From Dipylidium caninum (taxonomy: Eukaryota; Platyhelminthes; Cestoda; Cyclophyllidea; Dipylidiidae): 64,000 bases of DNA. Positions 1-12,107 of this stretch are shown here, piece by piece. The notes beneath the pieces are model-generated. The model was given only the letters and a program-made list of their open reading frames with translations, made no database searches and had not been told where the DNA came from. The translations under genes were made by a program, and so were the position numbers. The stretch is taken from assembly GCA_017562135.1 (NCBI GenBank), contig QEYB01000388.1, positions 620,001 to 684,000 on the forward strand, written 5' to 3'. The number at the start of each line of letters is the position of its first letter. Position 1 is the stretch's first letter.

Positions 1-167
1 GTGTCTTTGGAGTGTGGATTTTTGAAAATCGGTACCTCCAACCAGGAATTCTCACTTCCTGGTTTAAAGACTCAGTTTTCTCTACCTCTCCTCTTCCCCC
101 TCTTCGTATCGAGGCTTCTTCGCTCCCTGATGGCGCTTTATATCTCGCCTTGATGACTATTTTCATG
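1..167 (+). other. possible upstream exon at window edge
   Basis: An open frame runs from the left edge to a candidate donor (atg|gtagga) at 167/168. It may be an earlier exon of the gene at 1205-4745. It ends in phase 0 while the first firm exon at 1205 needs phase 1, so another exon would have to lie between. No domain is recognised. Confidence 0.2.
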
Positions 168-1204
168 GTAGGACGCTTTATTCACCCTTCGGATATCTTT
201 GCATTTATCATTTGACTTTGGCAATAATTTTTCCCATAATTGCTTAGGGTTTCATCTGTTGTTTCCTCTAGAGGACATCTATGACTAGTAAATAGACTGA
301 TGCGCAAATAGTATGCTCATTTTTGATATCTGAGATTAGGCAATAGGCTCGTAGAGCCACTTTTACCTCCTATATTTAACGCCCAACTGTATCCGCATTC
401 GGTAACTTCTAAAGACTAGGTTACATAAATTTTTTATGCCTTTATACTGTTTGTTTTTTGCATTTTATTTCCCTTTTTATGTACATTATTTTCCCATCAC
501 CTTACCTGCCAATAATATTAGCATTTTTATGTTCTGTTTGCCTTGATATTTTTGTTAGCCAATTTTTAATCATAAAAAGCTGTGTTCATATAAGCAAACT
601 CGATTATTTCGTGTAATCCATAGGTGGAAGGCAATAGAATGCACTTTGCATGAAGCAAAGCACTTTTATAATGTTAATGAACTGCAATTGCTAGGCCTTT
701 TTACGGACTCTTAGTAGGCTGTGCCATATTATGAGCACACACTTATCCCTAATATAAGCTCAAGACGTGAAAGTAAGGTTATTTGGACACGAATCGATTG
801 AGTGATCATCCATTTAATATTCGAAATGTGTTGTTAATAGTATTTTTAACTGAATCTCGTCTACAAGTCGCCTGATTAGGTGCCAAACATTAATCAACTG
901 TCTGTCTGGGATGAGGTTCTACCTCGTTTTATCCTCTTTCTGCGTAGTAATATTGTTTTTTGTACTACTCAGCTTTATTTGCTGATTAAAAAATACGATT
1001 TTATATAATCTAACGAATTACAAGTGCGTCTTTTTGTCACTCATTTATCTCTTATTAAATCACCGTAATTAGTATTTAATGAAATTTGGAGGTTTTAGTC
1101 TTTTTTTAATTTTGCTTTACTCATCCTATTGCCAAAATAGCTTTCTTAACCTACTTCATTTTCAAATAATGACTGATAAGAATCTCCTATTCAGCCCTCC
1201 TTAG
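168..1204. other. AT-rich intron or intergenic DNA
   Basis: AT-rich sequence with many stops in all frames and no ORF of note. It is probably an intron of the gene that continues at 1205. I see no RNA gene or repeat in it. Confidence 0.5.
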
Positions 1205-4200
1205 ATGTTATTGGTAGTGAAAGTCATGCAGAAGGTGTTGTTTTCGCCGAATCAGCCCTAAATACCCTTACTACGGATGCGAAAATTGATACGTCAGCCC
1301 GTGGCATTCAACTCGCCGCCGAATTTATTTGTCTTAGTGACCAAACTCCTTCGCCTTGCTTTACCCATCGCCTCTTAACCACAAATGATCTTGGCGATGT
1401 CACCTCTGCCTTTCAACCCGAGGGGAAGGAGGTTAATTTGAGGTTATTTGATAATTATTTCCGTGATTACGATTTTTGAAACAGGAGCGTCAAATTCTTT
1501 AATTATTTTTCACTTGCGCAAGGTTATTTGTTTCGTTTTATGTCAACTGTCCGTACTCGCACTTGTATTTGGTGACTTACCCGAGTGGCACATAATGCCT
1601 ATGTCTAAACACACCCTTTAATTCATATCTGGTTTACACTTTCTCATAATTGAGATTCATTGCAACTTGAATTGAATTTTACCATATTTACTTATCCATT
1701 TATCTTTTAGTGGTGCAACACTACGATTTCTGGAACCACGTGCGTCAGCATCTCAGGATGTGATTCTCATTGGCCGAATAGGAATGGAACCGATCACTGG
1801 TGCAATAACAGTCGGTCCCATCACTGCCTCATCGGACTCCTTAAACTTTCCTATAGTATTTTCTTCACCTAATGACACTAGTCTGGCATCTCAGAGCCTC
1901 TTCGGTGAAGTGGTTTTGATCAGACAACCACGCTTGGCCCTTCTTGAGACAAGTTTAGAGAAATCCTTTGTGGTTCGCGTTTTTGGACGGAGGTACGCCT
2001 CAGCGCATGGTGATATAAGATGGTTGCTAATTGCACTTTCATTTTGGCCCCGTATTGATGACAATGTTTCCATATTTTCATAAAAAATGTTTAGGAAATT
2101 TATAATATTGGTGAAGAGTTGGCAAATTTTTTCATGCAATAGTAAGTGACAGGTTTTTGGGCAATTACATGCAAAATCCCAGTACTTTTGTGACTAATAT
2201 CTTATTAATGGTTATAACCGTTTTCACAATTGTTATTTCTCTGATGTGCAAATTTTGTGGGCCACAATAATGAAGATGACAGAAAAGTTCATGATCGGAA
2301 CTCAGAGAACTTGATCTGTCTTCATGCTTATTAGGTGGCAATTAACGGAAGTTCTTGATATTCTATTATTACGTCTAAAAACAGCCATTTTCATCTCTTC
2401 CATTTACTCTCACTCAGTCTATTTACACTTCCTCGCCTGTGCGTGATTTGTGACAACACACCTACTTGTTTGTCCGTGGATGGTAGCGCTATTGGCAGCC
2501 TCTCAGCGCCTTTGACCTCAGACGCAGAGATGAAACAAGCTGGGGAGAAGGGGGAACCCATTCTTTTGCGATACGTCTCCTCACTCTCCGATGACTCCAC
2601 CGCATTCACCATTAGATACGAGGATGCTGGTGCTGTTAGTGACAGCGCAATACAACCCTCATCTAATCTCCACACCCTCAAAATCCATAGTTCTCTTGCA
2701 CTGTGGGCATTTGGACGAGGCCTTTTTAGTGTTGGTCAGCGCCTCCATCTACGATGTGTTAATGATATTCCTCAACCAGTGGCGGAGCCTTGGAGTGCTC
2801 CGACGACCAGCAGTTGTCATCACCTCGTTGGCCTCTATCATTGGCGTATCCTTGGAGTGCGAGAGACGCAAGATCTTCTCAGGGACAATGTTATTCAATG
2901 TTCATCAAATGAGGATAGGTGGATTTCTATTCAGGTACGGCAGAATAGGAGTTTTACTTTCTTTTTGGTCTTAAAATGCTAGGTGCATACTTTGGGCCAT
3001 CCGCGTCACTAATTATTTATTATAGGGACATGTGTTTATGAAAAAGGCACACTTTCGAACCAGGGACAGTCGTCAGCACTTGACACTGTGGCTTGTCGAT
3101 CGTCATTGCTTCGATCTCTCAGCCTCCTCACCCCTTCGCATCGATTTGCTTATTCCTACCGACATCGACACCCGTGTGGTCACAGATTTCTCGCGCCTGC
3201 CACTTCTCACTCACATTTGCCTCTTCAAAGTTCGTCTTCAAGGCCGCCGACTGCTCCTTCCTCTCTCACCCAACCGTCTTCAGATTTCGCCAAACAGTTT
3301 TAGCCTTTACTTTGCAACGCCCACTTCCTCTTCATGTTGCTGCTTTCCGTATAACATAAATAACCTAGTTTGTAACGTCTGCACGAGGTCTAAGAGTCAT
3401 ACAACAACACAACAACTTACTTCCTCCCCGAAAACATTTGATTTGTTGTGCGATGAGAAAGTGAGAAAAACGTGTTTTGTACACATCATCCGATGCTTGG
3501 AACTCAGAAGTTTTCAGCAGGACCAATTTGGTATGTTTGAATTTTCACCTAGTTTACTGCTTTTTAAAATATTTGATATCTAACCGTAACACACTTTCAA
3601 ACGGATATTGTTTGGAATGTGTTAGACGGACTCATTGTGTTGTTATTTTCAAAAACCGTGTTTACGCTCCCACAATTATGTACTAAGTACATTTGCGCTT
3701 TCTCTATTTACACTGTTAGGGTACGAGCATTTTCGCCTAAAGAGATGATAGTCTTATTTGTAGTTCTTACATATTTAATGGCTTCCCATTGCGATATTCT
3801 GATCCGGTGATTTTATTTGAAGTTTTTATTAATTCGGTGTCGTCTTGCTTTTCTTTCTATGGCAGATGCGGGCAATGACGGCCCTAGTTGATATTGCAAT
3901 CATTAATTTGCTTTCAATAAGTTGCTTCGGTTAGCATTTTGAGCATTAACATTCCCTTTTATTAATTTTTTGCTATTATATTTTGAGTCGATATCTACTA
4001 TTTTTACTATACACGGTCTCAACATATCCCCTTCATTTACATTTACATTTCAACAAGTGCAAGACTGGGAAGTTAATAAATGCCTATGCCCTTATAGTCG
4101 TTCTTTGAATACATGACACAAATAGTAAGCTTGCTAGGAACTTCCTTAGATCATATTTCGAAGACTATCAGATTATATAAGAGTTTGATTAACTGGTTTC

Positions 4201-4745
4201 CAAGCGCTTGCCACAATAAAAACCCGCCCTGTTTGGCGATGACCCTTGTTTTCTTGACTATTTTTTACATGTGAACGTCGAGAAATGCTAATCAACCTGT
4301 GACTTATTTTTCAAACAGAATCTACATGTTGCGCAACTTTTCATTATTCCAGTACATGTCCTGCTGAAAATGCTTGTTTCTGATGGATCAGCAACAGCGG
4401 TGGTCTATTTCGACTCGACTCTTAGTATTCAAGCCCCGGACCAATCGGACATCATTGCGGTTCTACCTCTACAGTGCTTGAGCACTGTTCTCGGGCTTGA
4501 GGAGGCAATCACACGACAGGTTGTGACCCACCCTCGCCTCTGTCGCAGAGGCTGCTGAGGATCCCGTTCGAATAGGCCTCGAAGCGTGGTTTGCTTCGTC
4601 GGGTTTCCTGAGGCCAGTTTCCTTGACCTTAGAAAAGGATATCCCTAGTGGCATGATTTCGTATTGGCGTTTAGAGAAGGTGTCTGTTGGAAAGGAAGTC
4701 AGACTCACTATTGCACCGACTCAGAAATTGCGCATAGTTTTCTAA
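1205..4745 (+). CDS. multi-exon OB-fold-like protein, possibly CST complex subunit CTC1 (5' end missing)
   Basis: The exons read are 1205-1442, 1711-1992, 2418-2934, 3026-3530, 4319-4519 and 4551-4745 (stop TAA 4743-4745). Junction phases agree for the first four exons and for the last pair, where the intron is only 31 nt. The 3530-to-4319 junction does not agree (phase 1 versus 0), so an exon is missing or that donor is wrong. Exon 2 has the pattern I-G-R-I-G-x-E-P-x-T-G-A-I-T-V followed by F-P-I-V-F, exon 3/4 has RWISIQ|GHVFMKKAHF then LTLWLVDR, and exon 5 has L-V-S-D-G-S-A-T-A-V-V-Y-F. These are strand patterns typical of OB-folds, and a tandem series of them is how CTC1 of the telomere CST complex is built. 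There are two C-x-x-C-like pairs (LCVICDN and VCNVC). The coding nature is well supported by phase. The CTC1 name is inference from pattern alone. The 5' end is not identified. Confidence 0.45.
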
Positions 4746-6173
4746 ACAACAGATAAGGTACATATCAGGGGTTGTTATTTTTCATATACCTTTTGGTTAT
4801 CTGTGTAATTTGATTGGATTAAAAGACAATGATTTTCGAGAGTATTTCTTTTGATAAGCTTGCTCTGTCGTAAAATTTTCACTACAATTTTAGTGTTATT
4901 TGTGTCAAAGTGACGATAAGGTAGGCACCTTCCCAACGGCATGTAAAACGGTGTAAAGCTTCGGATTGCCTGCAAAATTTCTTGTCAAGGTAGCTAGCGC
5001 TAGAGAATCCCATTTGTCGTCTGTGGCTGATACTTCTTTCTGATTGAACAGTGTTTAGATATCTCTAGTAAGATCTCGAGATTGTCAGACGCATAATTGA
5101 CGGGACTGGGAATTTGAAAACAAACAGGAGTCTAGACTATCATGCGGTACTTGCAAAGAAAACTTAGGGGGTGGGTGGCATATTTTATTCTGATTTGTAG
5201 GTTCTGCGGCTTTGTCCCTATTTCTTCATGTTATAAACTCGAATCCAAGGTATTCTTCGATGGTCCACTGGCCATTTCAAATCCTTTTGACCGGCACCTT
5301 TTTTGTTTTGTCTAAATTTGACTTAGATCGAACTGGATGTTTCGGTTTACGCTTTTGGGCCCCACAAGTGGTAGCGCTACATCCTTGTTAATCCGACTTA
5401 GTATTGGATGAGTTGTGAATTCATGAAACAGTTAATCAACCAGCTTTCCTTTCTCCGTGCCTTGTTTCAAGCCAAAGAGACTCAAAGAGATGTGTTTAGT
5501 CGCATCGGTTTATGAGAAGGAAATGGTTCTGTGAGTCGAAAGCTGGGCTGCGATCTTCTACTGGTTGACTGAGATGTGGTTGTAAGACTGGTTGTAACAA
5601 CCCATGTTTTGTTCAGTTATTACGAGTTAAAGGATGTCCCCGCCAGGATAGGAACAAGTATTTATCCTTGTTTGGGTACCTTAATTGCGTCTCGTTGATC
5701 GTAATGGATCTGGCGGATGTTTCAAGGTTGAGGGCTGCCGGTTCAACTGTCACCACACTCTTAGTTATTTGGGGCTGGAAACAGCCTCGGCATAAGGGCA
5801 CTCAAGGAAAGTTTGGGTTATGCGGTGATCGGAACGAGCAATTTGGAGTCGGCCAAATCCTGGGTGGTGGTGAATACTAACAGGCCGAAGCTAGAGATTA
5901 TTTATACGAGAATTAATATTGGGACGTGGAGGTGATAGTTTGGTGGAAACAGGCCCCGTAGGGAGATAGCACTGCAGGGATTATTAGTGGCTACAAAGTC
6001 CTTAATGTAAGCGCGTACAAGGATTATCACCTCGTTCTCTTTGTTGCGAATGAAATATTTCAACATGCTATAAGTGTGGAATATTATGTCACAAACGGTT
6101 TTCCCTGAAAATAAAGCGTCGCGCGTTTAAATTACCCAACGCATCGGAACCCGACTTAAATAACTTGTCAAGC
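4746..6173. other. intergenic, no supported gene
   Basis: About 1.4 kb between the stop of the OB-fold-like gene and the ATG of MRPS17. Short ORFs (for example around 5668-5880) have no splice context or recognisable product. The promoter of MRPS17 must lie here, but I cannot point to an element. Confidence 0.5.
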
Positions 6174-6709
6174 ATGGTCCGTTACTGGCTGCACAGGAGT
6201 CCTAGGGTGCAAAGGTTGGTAGCTCCACATGTGCAAAAACTTTTCCCGTTCCACAAGCCAGAGTTAGAAGGCGTCTCACCGGTTGCTGCGACTTACAGTG
6301 GAAAGGTTGTCAAAGCGCCCTTCCCCCTTGCCCTCGGGCAAGTGGTCCCATTCAGTCAAGAATTGACGGCCTCTCGAAAGGATATAATCAAAGTTAAAAT
6401 ACACAAACTATGTCTCAATAAATTCCTCCTTAAGGTTTGTTTTCATTTGTCTTCTACCCCCTGTAGTATTTTTACCAAACAAAAACCTACTGGGCGCATA
6501 GTCAAAGCATGAAGGTCGATATCGGCGACATCGTTCTGATCGAGCAATGCGAACCCCCAATCGCGTTTAACACAGTCTATAAACTTAAGAAAGTCGTTTT
6601 TCCCGTCGGTGAAATCATTGATCCCATAAGCGGCCTGGCCTGTGAAGGTCCGGATTACCCGATTCATGTGATGCGCCAGTGGCTCGACGAACATCAAGGC
6701 GCCGAGTAG
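6174..6709 (+). CDS. MRPS17: mitochondrial small ribosomal subunit protein uS17m
   Basis: Two exons, 6174-6434 and 6467-6709, are joined in phase 0 across a 32-nt intron (donor gtttgt, acceptor ctgtag) and encode about 167 residues. Removing the intron restores the segment YFYQTKTYWAHSQSMKV followed by DIGDIVLIEQCEPP, the hallmark of bacterial S17 and mitochondrial uS17m (a K-T-Y-x-A-H core, then the G-D-x-V-x-I strand of the OB fold). An upstream strand (YSGKVVKA, then HKLCLNKFLLK) completes the fold. S17 binds 16S/12S rRNA in the body of the small subunit. The N-terminus is basic (MVRYWLHRSPRVQRL), as expected of a mitochondrial presequence. The start is the first in-frame ATG; the frame also opens upstream, but only with non-ATG codons. 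The C-terminal extension after the OB fold is typical of mitochondrial versions. It is convergent with MRPL52, with about 325 bp between the stop codons. Confidence 0.88.
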
Positions 6710-7033
6710 ATATTCCTCTGTTTTCCCCTCCTCCCCCGGCCCACCCTTTAACTTCGAATCAGCATTTTCACTTGCTGAGCACCTGATTGAGTGTACATTT
6801 AACTACATTAAGCATCACAGCCAATTATACTTCCTGTTAGCGAGTTTCGCTTGGGATCGATACTACGCCGACTCTGATGCCTACTTTTTATCGACCGCCG
6901 GGTCTCAATGTTATCTATGGAGACTCATTCCGTTGCGGAGCATGATAGATCCAATTTCCAATAAATGAACATAAAGCGAGAAGTGACAGAATAGACTCGA
7001 ATATTCTTTCTTTGTGCACAAAGCGGATAAATT
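6710..7033. other. convergent intergenic spacer with candidate poly(A) signal
   Basis: The spacer separates the stops of two convergent genes. An AATAAA at about 6960-6965 on the + strand is a plausible polyadenylation signal for MRPS17, about 250 bp after its stop. Nothing else is recognised. Confidence 0.4.
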
Positions 7034-7519
7034 TCACTTGACAGTCTCCGATCCTTTTTTCTTCAATAGTCTGCCGATAAGTGAATTTCTCTTCTCCGCG
7101 TTGGCTATTTGCTGTTCTTGCAGTTTTTTGTTTGATTCGTTCAGTTCATGGGAGAGGCGGACTATTTCCTTCTAAAAAAACAAACCGGACGTAGTCTGTT
7201 ACAAATCAATTTATGAGCTTTGGAGACTCACTGCTGTCAAGTACTGGTTGAGCAGCCTCACTTTCTGTCCGACAGTTGTAAACTTTGGAATTCTACCATC
7301 TGGATTATAAGTAAAATGAAGAATGGAACCTAGGAAGGAGTAGTCGGGCATGTCAGTTAGGGGACCCCATTCATTGTTTGCGGGGGGCAGACCGCGTCTA
7401 TATTAGTGATAACAATTATGATAATACCGGGCCCGGAACACGCCTCCTGCGGATCTTGTGGTAGTCTTGAGCGAGAGTTTGCAAAATATCAACTTAGAAA
7501 TGGGGAATAAACTAAGCAT
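7034..7519 (-). CDS. MRPL52: mitochondrial large ribosomal subunit protein mL52
   Basis: Four exons on the minus strand: 7519-7428, 7397-7330, 7299-7232 and 7171-7034. Introns are 30, 30 and 60 nt. All phases agree, and the product is about 121 residues, close to the ~123 of mammalian mL52. The start is an ATG followed by a basic, hydrophobic presequence (MLSLFPISKLIFCKLSLK). Removing the second 30-nt intron joins GPLTDMPDYSFL to DGRIPKFTTVGQK. That G-P-L-T-D-x-P-D-x-S-F-x-D-G-R-x-P motif is the family signature. The last exon is a charged coiled-coil helix (KEIVRLSHELNESNKKLQEQ) ending in a lysine-rich tail, also typical of the family. It is a structural protein of the mitochondrial 39S subunit. 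No ORF caller would find it because every exon is short. Confidence 0.9.
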
Positions 7520-9054
7520 TGGGAGCACAGGCCAGTTGATTGTTCCCGCCTCTCGCAGATCGGATCATTTTAGGAAGTATAAACAAGTTTTGAAATTGAT
7601 ATGCTGAATGATTACCGGAATTAGTGTGTGGTTAGTCGCAGTCATTGTTACTACTTTTATAGAGCAAAGCTCCCTTATGCAGAGGTTCCTGATTCTAAAA
7701 GGTGCACATCGTTTGTGATTATTTTTCAGATCCAGAAATTACTTATCACTACATGATACCATTGAATAACAGTTGTTATTGAGAGCAGCGATTTCTGAAC
7801 CTATTTCATTCCGTGTCCGACTACGTAATTATTGTTACATTCCAATGGTTTTCTACCATTACATCTTCAGCTAAAGGGCTTTTAAAACACTCTTAGGCGC
7901 CGTGTACACTAAGTTCCCTTATTTTTAACCCCAACTTCTCCTAAATTTAATGCTTGCTATGCTGCCAATCACTGTTTATTTAATTGGCTTAGATATTATG
8001 CTAACGTAGAGAGAATGAGTCGGCATTAAACACAATGACATTCTCTGTTCTCGGTAGCTTCATTTTGCACTTATTTCAACTTACCCGTGTTTCCTGTGAC
8101 GGCCTGACGCGTGTCAGCATTGCACCCAAGCTCACATTTTTTCGAAACTAATCTGCTTACTATCGACTTAAATGTAATCCGCATAAGTAAAGGTCTGATT
8201 CACGGGCACTTAATGGGATACCAGAATTTTGTACTCATTTCTGTGTGCAAAACTCGAAGGTTATTCAAACTTTCACGAATTTTGAAATATTCCCAACTGA
8301 ACAGGAAACTCCACTTTAAAACACGGTCGTAAAGTAAAATTTGGTAGTACTAACATTTTCATTCCCTAACATAGGTCAAGGAAGAAGGCATTGCATCATA
8401 CACACCTAAAGATTAGGTCAATGATTTTATTTGATTTCCCAACTTATTTGTGACAATCAGCGCTTTAATAAAAGTCTTATAGACAAAACAGTTTTCACTC
8501 GAAGGAGACGGTTGTTAGCAACGAAATTATGTTACAGAAGACCGACACGATATAGAATTTCAAGTATATGCTTTGCTGCACTTCAGATATGAATAACTGT
8601 TTTTTTTTTCAAATGTATTGTAGGTTCATTATATGGAATTATGGTACCTAAAAGTAACTCTTAAATAATGACAGTTAAATCACAAGCGTGATACTTCATA
8701 ACTTCTGAACTCTAAAATTATAATTCATTTTCGATTATATGCCACTGTAGGTTGTCCTCCTATAGCGGTTATGATTAAGATCACCTAATAGCCGAAGAAT
8801 TTGCCGCGATTGTCTAAGCGGCTCGCCTTAATGCAAGATGACTCTACTCCGAGTTCTCAGTAAATCCGCCAAGGAGACATCGCTCAAATACGGTAAAATA
8901 ATCCCTAAAAATTCGTAAGGAACCTGAAAATCTCCTAGTAAAACTTATTCTTGGTGCGGATCCATTATCTAGCACTTTAATCAGTCAATGTCTGGGAGAC
9001 AACTAAATCACAAATTCATGTTAAGAAATTTCACTTTCGCCTTTGGGTTGTGTC

Positions 9055-9639
9055 TTAACATGTTTCGAGTCTAATATTGTCTTGTGTGTTAGAGAAGATG
9101 AGTACGCCTCTATGTAAATTCCACAAATCAGCAACCATGCTTATCGATAACTTTAATTTTGAACTTCGAAGAAAGTGATGTGAAGGCTGACCGACAGGTT
9201 CATACGTCGTGACTGAGCGCAGTACCAGGAAAACAAAGTGCTGCACTCTGTGGCGCAAGGGAGGCTTCTAGCCATCCTCACCATTTGTTTCTGGCAGTGA
9301 ATTTGTGAAGGAAGACCTCCCTCTGGCAAGGCTAGCCAATGTATCTTCCCGAGTGTACTCCGACTCATAATAAAATCCGCCAGAACGACAAAAGCATAGA
9401 ATGAAGTCATAGGAGACCGGAGTATACCATAACCTCCTCATAGCGTACTACCTCACCACTCGATTGCAACATGTCTTTGGATGTAACGACATAACTTGCC
9501 TGAGGGCCCTGAAGCCTGGGTCATTTGCTAGCTCCTCGAGAATAACTTTTCCCACCAATTTTAAGCCTTGTAAGTTGAAAATCAAGCGTGTAGTAGTTAG
9601 TTGGATGGGGGGAAATGAGGCCCAGACGATTCTCAACAA
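9055..9639 (-). pseudogene. possible decayed coding remnant, unknown
   Basis: Three overlapping or adjacent minus-strand open frames cover 9055-9639. They include a plausible segment L-V-G-K-V-I-L-E-E-L-A-N-D-P-G-F-R-A-L and a second rich in E, T and R. Stops and frame changes interrupt them, and I cannot assign a family. It may be an old mobile element or simply chance ORFs. Confidence 0.15.
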
Positions 9640-10983
9640 CGATTACTCATAACATTCGACCATAATATGAATATTTGCGCAGAAGACTAATTCTTCCCAT
9701 CGTAATAACTACTTTGTTACACTAAAAACAGGTATAAGGACTTTTTTATGCGATATTTCACGGGATCTGATCATCATTCATCACTGTTCTTTTTGGATAG
9801 ACTAAAATTCCCGACTTGTCCTCTGCCCGTACGTTCACCCTGCACAATCATGCACAGAATATCAAGTAAACTTCTCCTTTTCTTTTTATTTTCAATTCAT
9901 CGTAAACCAAGACCCAGTTAGCTTTGATGGTAGTCACTGCTTTCAGTCATCACAGTCGCCCCTGTCTTCCTTCTAGTCGCAATAAGACGGCCGAGACGGG
10001 TAGAAAGTGCATTACTGGATCCAATTCAACCGCGGTGAAAAATGACTTTTAATGCCTTCATTAAAATCCGCCTTTGTGTATTGTGTTGCAGAGGGCGAAA
10101 ATGGGTTGGCGGGACGAGGGGAGGGGGGGGGGGAAGAAGGGAAACGGCTAACCCTTTTTAGTCACTGAATGGTTGCAATTTTTAGACTGCACAGACTAGG
10201 CGAAACTAAAGTCCAAAACCACAGTAGAACAATATTTTTAGATATGAGAGTAGTTTACAAAACATTATGTTTTGATGCCTACACTTATTGTGATCTCATA
10301 ACCACCTATTCTGTTCTAAAAGAGAAATAATGTAAGAGACTGATGAGGTGCCTGCTGAAGGAAAGCGGACGTCTAGTAAAATGATCTGAGCAATTTTTTG
10401 CCTACGTCGATCAATCTCCTGAAAATGCGTTAAAGCCAAAGACTTTGAAGTAGCTTCTCAGCCGCCCAAGAGGGCAAGGGAAGACAACATTGAAGAATGT
10501 CCTAGTTTATAAAAAAAATAAGTGGATTTCCGCGATTTCCAAGGGCACACAATGCGAGATGATGCTATTTTACGATAAGAAGCGACAACCATTGACCCTG
10601 ACACAGGTGTTCTAATGAGTCAAAGTACAAACTGACGAATGACCACTCAAGGGGCTTTTTGAAATCAGGAATGGCAATCGCAGCCTTGCCACTCGAAGTA
10701 GGGGCCAAACACTGGTAACCGAAAATACTCCAGCACGTTTAACATCCCCTAAAGGAGTGTCCGCCTGCCTCTTCAGAGCGACTTCAACGAGAAGATGCGG
10801 TAGTGTAGGCGTAAAATGGCAATGAAAAGACTTCCCGCTCAACTAATCAACATATTAAAACAAGCCCAAATGTAGCATAGTTGATGTAACAACATGAAAA
10901 GACGATGGACAGACAATGGATAGACAATGGCGAAATAAAGTTAGTCATTAATATCGCCCCTTGTCCCTCCTCCCACAGGCCAA

Positions 10984-11007
10984 ATACACCTACAAGGACG
11001 AGTAGTA
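10984..11007 (+). other. possible orphan terminal micro-exon
   Basis: A pyrimidine-rich acceptor (ctcctcccacag) is followed at about 10980 by an eight-codon open stretch reading A-K-Y-T-Y-K-D-E and then a TAG stop. This looks like the last exon of a gene, but no upstream exon was found. It may be chance. Confidence 0.12.
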
Positions 11008-12077
11008 CTCAGTCAAATGGAAATCCGCGAGATGACAGGCTATTGTGACGAGCCAATCAATTGTCAGCCGCTCCCCCTACCAACGCATCTACCCTATATG
11101 CTTTTACAACTATATATATATATAAACAAAAACGTACATGCGGGCGCCTCGAAGATCAGCAGCCATGACATCGTCTCCGTCCATCTGGCAGAGGAAGGTT
11201 AAAATGCACTTTGTGAGTGACAACCGTCATATCGCACCGAGTTAAACAAAGGCACTCCCGCTTTTTGGGTATTTTCGCGCCATTGTCGTTTAGCGATCCC
11301 CTTTTAATAATATTTTCTGACCTTTTGGTTACATTAGCTGCTCTTTTTGGCCCACTTGTGCCTTGATTGATGGTTTTTCCGGTGTTTTCGCGTGGAATCG
11401 GTGCACAGGTCATAGGAATAATGACATATTCCTCTCCTAATTGTCCTAGTCCCGTGAAACTGGAGGCAGTTTCTTCCTATTCCTTCTCCTCCTCGGCGTA
11501 CTTCCGTCAGTTCAAGCACTCAAAGCTGTACGTTTCAGTCTTTTACCTCGTCTCTGTAGAACATTAAAAGAAGACCTTTTTCCTTTTTATTTTATTAAAT
11601 TTATTCAAAGCATCCACTGTTAGGAACTCCTGGAAAGTAATTTTAATTTTGACTTTATTCTAGGGAGATTTCTGGACTCACCTACTAAAAGGCAGCGCCA
11701 TGGAAGGCGTTCCCGAGGGCGAATGTAAGAACTGCAGTCCTTTTAAATGTTGCAACCTTTTAATTACTTTAGCCCTCAGTTTGTTTTTCTTTAATCGTCT
11801 GACTGTGTAGGTGGATGGTGCACACGCAAAACACTATTGTTTTCATTACTGATGACCTCATGCAACATTAAAATTTCAAATTCGAGTGAGTGACCTCTTC
11901 ACACGAGGCCGCATTAAACCCTCCTCCATCACTCCATCTTCATATGACCAACGACCTCAGTTCACTTCACTTTTTGTCCAGCAGCAGCCTAGTCTGGAGT
12001 AGTGAAAGCACCCGGAAAGCCATGTTTGGCACATTCATGCCGTGGAAGCCTGTTCTGGGGAGATTTTGTGGCCGGTC

Positions 12078-12107
12078 GAGAGAGAGAGAGAGAGAGCGAG
12101 AGAGAGC
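12078..12107. repeat. GA microsatellite
   Basis: Imperfect (AG)n run with a few interruptions, continuing as a purine-rich stretch to about 12120. Confidence 0.85.

Noticed and set aside
2591..2974. Alternative + frame (127 codons) overlapping the OB-fold gene exon 2418-2934
   Set aside because: The other + frame joins in correct phase to both neighbouring exons (phase 2 at 2418, phase 0 at 2934/3026); this one does not.
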